NCBI GenBank assembly: GCA_028718845.1
Contig: JAQULA010000130.1
Location: forward strand, 1 to 5,500
DNA from: Candidatus Omnitrophota bacterium
Lineage (GTDB): Bacteria > Omnitrophota > Gorgyraeia > B26-G9
Length of the DNA: 5,500 bases
Reading direction: 5' to 3'
Position numbers and translations under genes: made by a program. This document shows, piece after piece, positions 1 through 5,161 of this stretch. Under the pieces are notes generated by a model. That model did no database searches. It was not told where the DNA came from and was given only the letters and a program-made list of their open reading frames with translations. Every line of letters starts with the position of its first letter. The first letter of the stretch is position 1.

Positions 1-407
1 CACCTGAATATTAGCACTAACTGTGCCAACTTCACGCCGGCAACCTTTTTTCTTCAGATTAATTCTTCTCTAACTGGCCTCTCAGATATTATTCTTAAAT
101 ACTTTTTAATACGTTTTAATCAAAATTGTGTTTCAGCATCCGGTTATTTTAAATTGGAATTTTTATTTTTGTTCAAAAAACTAAACAACAATCAACACCG
201 ATATCAACGTTTCTCTATACAAATTTACTCTCACACCGGACTTCAGCCCAGCCATTAAGCATCCGGCTACGCCGCAATATTAAAATTCTCCATGAACGAA
301 AAAAATAATATCGAAAGAAGAGTTTACCATATATTTTGTTTTTTACAAGGGGAGAATGAATTTTTCGGGAAAAACAATAGACCGGGAACTCTGGGCGCGC
401 AACCGCT
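1..407. other. AT-rich intergenic region downstream of the nuclease gene
   Basis: No gene can be supported in this stretch. It is clearly more AT-rich than the rest of the window, with many A and T runs. Plus-strand frame 1 is open from the left edge to a TAA at 256-258 (85 codons). Its translation is rich in N, S, F and L with no recognisable motif, and its composition is unlike the neighbouring genes, so it is probably chance or at most the tail of an unrelated gene. A short T run at 48-53 follows a 4-bp stem (TGCC/GGCA), too weak to call a terminator. No convincing terminator for the nuclease gene, which ends at 408, was found. Confidence 0.5.
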
Positions 408-992
408 TTATTCGCCGTTCTTCCACAGGCCTCGGTTTTGCGCCCGGGCCTCGACATACAAATCGTGAAATAACCCGGCATATTTCACATTCGGCGGGAT
501 AGTCATCGGGTCGGCATAGCCCTGCTTAACGATCTCGGCATTAACAAACGTACCGTCAGAAAGAAATACATATGCCAGCAATCGACCATATTTATCGGTT
601 TTAGTAACGTCAAACTCAAGCCGGACCGGCTTATTCTCCACCAACTGCCGGGTAAACTTCGCCGCTTTTTTGCCCATAGCGGTTATCGCCGCGTAATCCC
701 GGCCGCTGCGCCGCGCGTCTAATTTAAGTTTTTCATTGATCCGGCTTTCCGGGGTATCGATGCCGATCAGGCGCACGCGCTCCCCGTTTTCAAGCGCGAT
801 CGTATCTCCATCGATCACTTTCGCAGCCAGGATGTCGCTATAATCGCCCTTATCTACCGGGTTATCAACCGGGAACTTAACCCTATCCGAAGCAACGTAA
901 ATAAGCCCCGCGGAAATCAGCGCGATCAGCAGCGCTGCCGGAGATTTTTTCATTCCCGGCATACGTAAATAAGGCATTTTTCTTCTGCGCAT
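408..992 (-). CDS. Staphylococcal nuclease-like (thermonuclease) protein, membrane-anchored or secreted
   Basis: A 194-residue SNase-fold (OB-fold) nuclease, a family that cleaves DNA and RNA phosphodiester bonds with Ca2+. Residues 1-14 are basic (RRRK near the start), and about 17-34 form a hydrophobic segment, so the protein is exported or held by an N-terminal anchor; there is no lipobox cysteine. The SNase domain spans about 53-192. Motifs seen: VIDGDT (59-64), RLIGIDTPE (74-82) and DKYGRLLAYV (133-142). By alignment with staphylococcal nuclease, Asp61, Asp63 and Asp79 match the metal ligands, and Arg74, Glu82 and Arg137 match catalytic Arg35, Glu43 and Arg87, so the enzyme should be active. 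A basic stretch (about 84-110) lies between the two halves of the domain. The start is supported by GAGGGG seven bases upstream; internal Met6, Met11 and Met14 are alternatives. It is the last gene of the minus-strand run. The likely role is extracellular or periplasmic nucleic-acid degradation or nutrient scavenging (inference). Confidence 0.93.
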   Translation of the reverse strand: MRRRKMPYLRMPGMKKSPAALLIALISAGLIYVASDRVKFPVDNPVDKGDYSDILAAKVIDGDTIALENGERVRLIGIDTPESRINEKLKLDARRSGRDYAAITAMGKKAAKFTRQLVENKPVRLEFDVTKTDKYGRLLAYVFLSDGTFVNAEIVKQGYADPMTIPPNVKYAGLFHDLYVEARAQNRGLWKNGE

Positions 993-999
993 GATTTTA

Positions 1000-1005
1000 C
1001 CCCTC
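1000..1005 (-). promoter_or_regulatory. Ribosome binding site of the nuclease gene
   Basis: GAGGGG on the minus strand, seven bases before the ATG at 992. It decides the start in favour of the first Met over the three in-frame Met codons at residues 6, 11 and 14. Confidence 0.7.
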
Positions 1006-1058
1006 GTTTCCCGCTTTGTATCGCGCAGTGCGTATTGAGCCGCGCAGTTTCCCGCTTT
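1006..1058 (-). repeat. Pair of direct 12-bp repeats upstream of the nuclease gene
   Basis: The minus-strand 12-mer AAAGCGGGAAAC occurs at 1006-1017 and again at 1047-1058, a period of 41 bases. A related AAAGCGGCGAAAA lies further upstream (about 1109-1120), in a purine-rich tract with three GCTTTT/AAAAGC copies at 1100-1121. CGCGCAGT is also repeated between the copies, at 1022-1029 and 1041-1048. The position just upstream of the nuclease Shine-Dalgarno suggests an operator or leader element, or a decayed duplication. Function unknown. Confidence 0.45.
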
Positions 1059-1149
1059 TTCATTTTACCTGTTTATTTAAATATGCGACTTGTGACTACG
1101 CTTTTGCTTTTCGCCGCTTTTCCCTTTTTACTTGGTCCTAAACTATGCT

Positions 1150-2619
1150 TTACTTCTCCGCGTACCTGCCGGACGCGACAGCCGTTTGCATCGGATTAAA
1201 ATCAACCAAACTAAACGCCCGCCAAACCGTGCTCGATACACACCCCACGCCGCTACCGTCAATCCCCCGGGGTATTTCCCACTCCGCGGCAAAACTCAAC
1301 ATCCGTTCTTTATCCGCCAAATGAACGGAAGTATAGGGAAGCACGCCGTACGCGACCGGCTGTTTCAGGGATAACCCATCCAATCCCTGCGATAAAGACA
1401 TCGCTTTATTCCGGTATTCTTCCGCTTTTTTAAAAAATCCTTTGCGCGCGGAATAATCCGCCATCAGCTTATACGCGGTAATCATCTGCGCCGTTCCTTC
1501 GATCCAGATCACCCTCTGCCGGGGGTTTCCCAGTTCCTCCGGAACAGTAAAATCAAATCCTTCGATATTTTTCCCCGGACAAGTTTCCGTAATCCGCAAA
1601 TATGTTTCCGCGAACCCCACCAGCCGGAACGGATCGATGCCCCATTGCGATAATCTATCCGGGCCTACGGCAATAACCGCGTTTGTCACGGTATCGATAG
1701 CCTTTGTGGTATCCACCCCGCCCTCTCCCGCGCCGCAGTTTAATCCGCCGGTGCGGCTATCATAAGCAACCTCCTTAAACCATTTCTGCAGCGCAGTCAT
1801 TTCCTTCCGAATAGCTTCTTCCGTCAGATTTTTTTTTATAAAAACCGATTTTACCTCCGGAGACCCTTTTTGATACACCTCCAGCAGTAAATTCAGGACA
1901 GCATAATAGACAAAACAATTTTCAGTGGAATAGGTAAGCCCCCAATCCGGCCCCCACCCCGACCCCATACACACCGCGCCTTTACTGCCGTCGGCAAACC
2001 GGTAATGATCCAGCCCCCCGGCCCATCCGGCGATATCGACCGCAAAACCCAGGAACGACCGGTCCGTACTTATCTGCGCATAATGCAAACAGGCCAGGGC
2101 TACCCACATCGTCGGGCCAACGTGGATCCGGTCACCGTCGATCCCCATCCAGAGTTCACCCTCCGGCGTAAATTTATCCGTCCGATACGACGTGTAAAGC
2201 CCGCGGTGGCCGTTTTTTTCCTGATAAAAATCATGTTCCAGCAGTCCAAGCAACGCTTTGGCTTTCTCCGGTTTACCGCAAATCGCATACAGAATACTCG
2301 CGGTGGCCGCGTCATAGGTAAAACATTGCCCGTCCAGGTACCCTTGGGACCCCAAATAAAAACTTTCCTGTTCCGGCAAATAATAATACCGCGATGTGCC
2401 TTGAAAACTCTCGATCAATCCGGTTTCCGACGCGCCCTGTTTATCAAGAAAAGCGATCGCGTTATCGATAATTCCGGAATACTTCCCGAGAACATCTTCC
2501 GGCAGAAAATCACGATCGGCGAGAAAAACCGGGGATTGAGCCGTAAATGCGGCGGCAGCCAAAACAGCCCCCAAAAAACAACCCGCCGACAAAACACAGA
2601 CCAGCCGCCTTATGCCCAT
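1150..2619 (-). CDS. Secreted (alpha/alpha)6 six-hairpin glycosidase-like protein
   Basis: A 489-residue exported protein. Residues 1-28 look like a Sec signal peptide (MGIRR, then a Leu/Val/Ala-rich core, with possible cleavage after the FTA near residue 27). Cys14 follows S-A-G but sits mid-core, so a lipoprotein is less likely. The rest is helical with repeated hairpin-type motifs: TYDAATASILYAI (101-113), HVGPTMWVALACLHYA (166-181), TYSTENCFVYYAVLNLL (229-245), AIDTVTNAVIAVGPDRL (307-323) and WIEGTAQMITAYKLM (372-386). This spacing is typical of six-hairpin glycosidase folds. Asp103, Glu233, Asp309 and Glu374 are candidate active-site acids (inference). I recognise the fold style but no GH family, so the substrate is unknown. 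The start is supported by AGGGGA four bases upstream. The gene follows the ligase gene by 36 bases, suggesting co-transcription. It could act on, or only bind, a polysaccharide in the periplasm or outside the cell. Confidence 0.8.
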   Translation of the reverse strand: MGIRRLVCVLSAGCFLGAVLAAAAFTAQSPVFLADRDFLPEDVLGKYSGIIDNAIAFLDKQGASETGLIESFQGTSRYYYLPEQESFYLGSQGYLDGQCFTYDAATASILYAICGKPEKAKALLGLLEHDFYQEKNGHRGLYTSYRTDKFTPEGELWMGIDGDRIHVGPTMWVALACLHYAQISTDRSFLGFAVDIAGWAGGLDHYRFADGSKGAVCMGSGWGPDWGLTYSTENCFVYYAVLNLLLEVYQKGSPEVKSVFIKKNLTEEAIRKEMTALQKWFKEVAYDSRTGGLNCGAGEGGVDTTKAIDTVTNAVIAVGPDRLSQWGIDPFRLVGFAETYLRITETCPGKNIEGFDFTVPEELGNPRQRVIWIEGTAQMITAYKLMADYSARKGFFKKAEEYRNKAMSLSQGLDGLSLKQPVAYGVLPYTSVHLADKERMLSFAAEWEIPRGIDGSGVGCVSSTVWRAFSLVDFNPMQTAVASGRYAEK

Positions 2620-2623
2620 GACT

Positions 2624-2629
2624 TCCCCT
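2624..2629 (-). promoter_or_regulatory. Ribosome binding site of the glycosidase-like gene
   Basis: AGGGGA on the minus strand, four bases before the ATG at 2619, inside the 36-base gap after the ligase stop. It fixes the start just before the signal peptide. Confidence 0.7.
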
Positions 2630-2655
2630 GTTTTCCGGATTGCGGACGCCGGTTA

Positions 2656-4191
2656 TTATCCGTCATTTTGTTTAACATAGCGTTTTTTGATACGGGATTG
2701 ATTATCCTTAAACGGCCCCTGCCCCGGACCGAAAAATCTTAACACCGGTTCGACCGCCCGGGGATACTCTTCCCTGGCTTTTTTATAATCCGCGCTTAAA
2801 TTCGCCAACCCGTCGGACAATATATTTTCCAGCTTCTCCTGCACTTTAGCTTTCTGATCAAGATCCGCCAGTTCAAACTCAAAACAAGGACGCGGGTTAC
2901 CTTGGGCGTCTTCTTCCAAAGAAAGCGCGAATGAATTAACATTGCCGGCCAAAATAGAATCAGAATACAGGATGCTTTCCACATCTTCCGGATAGATATT
3001 CGCGCCCATAACGGAAACAGTGCTGTCTTTCCGGCCATAAACAAAAAGAAACGGCAGATACCAGCGGGGATAATCGCACTTTCTTTCAAGTTCCAGCATG
3101 TCAACATTGTGCGCCGCTAATTTCTCTTTCATCGCCTCAAAAGTGATCATGCCTCCTTCATCTTTTATATTATAGCGGATCCGGGGGGATAGCGTCCAAG
3201 GCTTACTGATGGTCACCACTATTTCCTTTTTAATTATTTCGATTAAATGATCCAGCGGATTATATTGAAAAAGCATCGGCAAGCGATGATCGTCCCCGAA
3301 AAGAGTCTTTTTTAAATCCGCATTTTGCCGGCACAATCTCCGGATCATCACCGTTAGAGGATTTTCCCCCCCGATACCGATCTCCAGATCGGATGCCCCA
3401 TAACCGGAATACACCGTTTTTGCGAACTTAAGCAAATAATCACGCAGGCCTTCCGACATTCCTTCTCCGCCGACAATAGCGTGAATGGCATAGTCATCCC
3501 AATTGAATCCCTGCTTCCGGCCTTCATCAAAAAGATATTTCAAAAAAGGAGGGTAACCGTTTAAGATATAGGGATATTGATTTCCAAAAAACTTAAGGGT
3601 CCTTAATATTTTATCCACATCCGGGCCGGTGGATTTCACCACCCCCAATGCCTGGGCAGCCAAAGCCATATTAAAACCGGTTGCCCAAGCCCCCATGCTA
3701 AATGCATTAATGGTAATATATTTTTTATTGCCGTAACAATAACGGAAATATATACCGATAAGACTTTTGACAAACTCGCGTTCCCGCCGGCTCCTCACCC
3801 AATTATAGGGAATCCCGGTCGATCCGGAAGATTCGTCGATAACCACGCCTTCATAAACAAATCTCCGGTCCAGACACCGATCTTCCGTACTATATTTAAG
3901 AATATAATTGGGTTTATCGGTTACCGGCAATGATTTAAAGATCTCATCCGAGTTCCTTGATTTGCAAACCCAACCACTTTGGTCCAAAAAAGCCTTATAT
4001 GCCGGGACGCGATTATAAGCGATAAGAAACTCTTTAAACGCCCGGTCACAACAAGCCTGCGCTCCAAACTTTTGCGGGGCATGGCTAACGATAAAAGCAA
4101 AAACCGCATAATTTTTTAAAATACCGCTTTGAACCGCATCAATGAATTTGACCAATACGACACGTACCCGGTCCACAAACCTGATTCTCAT
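2656..4191 (-). CDS. PaaK/CapK-like AMP-dependent acyl/aryl-CoA ligase family protein
   Basis: A 511-residue adenylate-forming (ANL superfamily) enzyme, nearest in style to phenylacetate-CoA ligase and CapK proteins. The family activates a carboxylate with ATP to an acyl-AMP and usually passes it to CoA or another acceptor. Motifs, numbered from the chosen start: P-loop DESSGSTGIP (119-128), YSGYGASDLE (261-270, the A5 type), RYNIKDEGG (339-347, with the Asp that binds ribose), VYGRKDSTVSVMGANIYPEDVE (384-405, hinge and start of the C-terminal domain) and a terminal SRIKKRYV (499-506), where Lys502 or Lys503 could be the catalytic lysine. All core motifs look intact. At 511 residues it is longer than typical PaaK (about 440), with an N-terminal helical extension of about 80 residues. 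No transmembrane segment is evident. An ATG at 4197 also exists, but its AGGGGA abuts it; the ATG at 4191 has 6-base spacing and is preferred. The acceptor and substrate are unknown. It sits between efp and the glycosidase-like gene. Confidence 0.85.
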   Translation of the reverse strand: MRIRFVDRVRVVLVKFIDAVQSGILKNYAVFAFIVSHAPQKFGAQACCDRAFKEFLIAYNRVPAYKAFLDQSGWVCKSRNSDEIFKSLPVTDKPNYILKYSTEDRCLDRRFVYEGVVIDESSGSTGIPYNWVRSRREREFVKSLIGIYFRYCYGNKKYITINAFSMGAWATGFNMALAAQALGVVKSTGPDVDKILRTLKFFGNQYPYILNGYPPFLKYLFDEGRKQGFNWDDYAIHAIVGGEGMSEGLRDYLLKFAKTVYSGYGASDLEIGIGGENPLTVMIRRLCRQNADLKKTLFGDDHRLPMLFQYNPLDHLIEIIKKEIVVTISKPWTLSPRIRYNIKDEGGMITFEAMKEKLAAHNVDMLELERKCDYPRWYLPFLFVYGRKDSTVSVMGANIYPEDVESILYSDSILAGNVNSFALSLEEDAQGNPRPCFEFELADLDQKAKVQEKLENILSDGLANLSADYKKAREEYPRAVEPVLRFFGPGQGPFKDNQSRIKKRYVKQNDG

Positions 4192-4197
4192 CGGCAT

Positions 4198-4203
4198 TCC
4201 CCT
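4198..4203 (-). promoter_or_regulatory. Ribosome binding site deciding the ligase start
   Basis: AGGGGA directly abuts an ATG at 4197 (spacing zero) but lies six bases before a second in-frame ATG at 4191. The second spacing is the functional one, so the protein should start MRIRF rather than MPMRIRF. Confidence 0.65.
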
Positions 4204-4252
4204 GATTTTTTTAGTTTTCCCATCCAGCTATACACCCCGAACCGCTCTTGGC

Positions 4253-4819
4253 CTACGCCCGCCCGGACACCTCTCCGGTTTCGGTATTGACCCGCACGGT
4301 TTCCCCGGCGGCAATATACTGGGGAACTTTCACCACCCGGCCGTTAACCAGCGTCGCGTTCTTGGTCCCCCCGCCGGCACTGCCGCCCTGCTGCACCGGC
4401 AGATCGGTCTCGGACACTTTTATATTTACGAACGGGGGCAATTCCAGCGATGCCGGAGCCCCGTTATACATCATGATCTTAACCGCCAGCTCTTCCACCA
4501 AATATCCGGCGGCCTCGCCGACCTTGGTTTCGGAGAGTTCAAGAGTCTCAAATGTTTCCTGATCCATAAAATAATAGGTATCCCCGTCTTTGTAGAGAAA
4601 ATGCGCATCGGCCATCCCCACATCCGCCTCATTAAATTTTTCGGAAGCTTTGAACGATTTATCCTGGACCATCCCATTCAACAGATGCCGTACTTTAACC
4701 CGCACCAAAGTTGACGCTCCCCGCGCCGAAGGCAACGCGACAAATACCTCCATCACCTGATACGGGTCCCCTTCGATCATGATCATCGACCTGCGCTTTA
4801 ACTCATTCGCCGTAACCAT
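4253..4819 (-). CDS. efp: Elongation factor P, with an EfpL/YeiP-like arginine loop
   Basis: A 188-residue EF-P, the usual length. EF-P binds between the ribosomal P and E sites and relieves stalling at consecutive prolines. The three domains are visible: a KOW-like domain I (about 1-63), an OB domain II (64-128, with FMDQETFETLEL at 84-95) and an OB domain III (129-188, with the family pattern TKNATLVNGRVVKVPQY at 152-168). The domain I loop reads LPSARGASTL (29-38). In canonical EF-P this is PGKG with a modifiable lysine; here it is two residues longer with Arg33 at the tip, matching the loop of E. coli EfpL (YeiP) as I recall it. The remainder resembles canonical EF-P more than EfpL. The frame runs open up to an ATG at 4957, but AAAGGA five bases before 4819 and family length favour this start. 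No EpmA, EpmB or EarP gene is in the window. It is the first gene of the minus-strand run. Confidence 0.95.
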   Translation of the reverse strand: MVTANELKRRSMIMIEGDPYQVMEVFVALPSARGASTLVRVKVRHLLNGMVQDKSFKASEKFNEADVGMADAHFLYKDGDTYYFMDQETFETLELSETKVGEAAGYLVEELAVKIMMYNGAPASLELPPFVNIKVSETDLPVQQGGSAGGGTKNATLVNGRVVKVPQYIAAGETVRVNTETGEVSGRA

Positions 4820-4824
4820 CATTT

Positions 4825-4830
4825 TCCTTT
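4825..4830 (-). promoter_or_regulatory. Ribosome binding site deciding the efp start
   Basis: AAAGGA on the minus strand. Two tandem ATG codons follow; the second (at 4819) is five bases away and the first (at 4822) only two, so initiation at 4819 giving MVTANELK is favoured. Confidence 0.65.
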
Positions 4831-4848
4831 CGTTTGTTGATCGCCGCC

Positions 4849-4871
4849 CGGTTCTCGCTTTAAAAGAACCG
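4849..4871 (-). promoter_or_regulatory. Hairpin in the efp leader
   Basis: A perfect 7-bp stem, CGGTTCT pairing with AGAACCG, and a 9-base loop, 29 bases before the efp start codon. It lies inside the 5' leader from either candidate efp promoter. No U run follows it, so it is not an intrinsic terminator. It may affect mRNA stability or translation, or be chance. Confidence 0.4.
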
Positions 4872-5004
4872 TAAGCTTCAAGCCAAAATATACTATCGGG
4901 CGCCGTTTGTTCCGAATTTTTTCGGCCTGGCAGTCTCCCGCCTGCCGCCGTTATCAATATTTATTGTTTTTCGATCGGACATGATCCCGCATTAAAACAA
5001 ACGT

Positions 5005-5020
5005 ATTGTAACATTGTAAC
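5005..5020 (-). repeat. Tandem 8-bp repeat over the efp -10 box
   Basis: GTTACAAT occurs twice head to tail (plus strand ATTGTAAC at 5005-5012 and 5013-5020). The downstream copy supplies the TACAAT -10 element and the other lies in the spacer. It could be a regulator binding site or chance. Confidence 0.45.
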
Positions 5021-5033
5021 TAATAATATTCAA
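5005..5033 (-). promoter_or_regulatory. Candidate sigma70-type promoter for efp
   Basis: Minus strand: TTGAAT (5028-5033), a 17-base spacer, then TACAAT (5005-5010). Four and five of six bases match the consensus, with ideal spacing. Transcription would start near 4998 and give a leader of about 180 bases to the efp ATG. Confidence 0.55.
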
Positions 5034-5059
5034 CCATAGCCCGGCCCGCCCGGATTCCC

Positions 5060-5088
5060 TTGCGCGAAACGCTGTCTCATGTTATACT
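5060..5088 (+). promoter_or_regulatory. Candidate sigma70-type promoter for the right-edge gene
   Basis: TTGCGC (5060-5065), a 17-base spacer, then TATACT (5083-5088), followed by a T-rich start region. The -10 matches five of six consensus bases and the -35 three of six. A start near 5095 gives a leader of about 67 bases before the ATG at 5162. Confidence 0.5.
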
Positions 5089-5161
5089 TTTTTACCTTTT
5101 TCATCGATGCTTTACATCCGATCGGAGAAAACCCCGTCATCACAACTGCGGGATATTAAAC

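Larger units (their letters stand above)
4820..5161. other. Divergent intergenic control region between efp and the right-edge gene
   Basis: 342 bases without a gene. From left to right: the efp ribosome binding site (4825-4830), a leader hairpin (4849-4871), a 14-base inverted repeat CCGAA-TTTT-TTCGG (4912-4925), a weaker inverted repeat GGCAG/CTGCC (4929-4946), a minus promoter over a tandem repeat (5005-5033) and a plus promoter (5060-5088). The two -35 boxes lie back to back, 26 bases apart. A second, weaker minus-strand promoter is possible: TTCGGA (4911-4916), an 18-base spacer, then TATATT (4887-4892). It would give a leader of about 60 bases. Confidence 0.6.

Noticed and set aside
19..53. 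Possible intrinsic terminator (TGCC/GGCA stem then a T run)
   Set aside because: The stem is only 4 bp with a long loop, and the spacing to the T run is poor. It is also on the plus strand, while the nearest called gene is on the minus strand.
215..481. 88-codon minus-strand open frame
   Set aside because: It overlaps the 3' end of the nuclease gene in another frame and enters the AT-rich spacer. No motif or ribosome site is seen.
1150..2619. Lipoprotein reading of the glycosidase-like signal peptide (S-A-G-Cys14)
   Set aside because: Position -3 is Ser rather than Leu, and the hydrophobic core continues well past Cys14, which fits an ordinary Sec signal better.
2005..2742. 245-codon open frame on the plus strand
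   Set aside because: It is antisense to the start of the glycosidase-like gene and the end of the ligase gene. Its translation is rich in R, P and Q with no motif, as expected for the complement of a real coding frame.
4142..4714. 190-codon and 104-codon plus-strand open frames
   Set aside because: They are antisense to efp and the ligase start. The EF-P homology on the minus strand is unambiguous across this region.
4820..4957. N-terminal extension of EF-P from the ATG at 4957
   Set aside because: The extra 46 residues match nothing in EF-P, the family normally starts at the MVTANEL position, and a ribosome site lies right before 4819.
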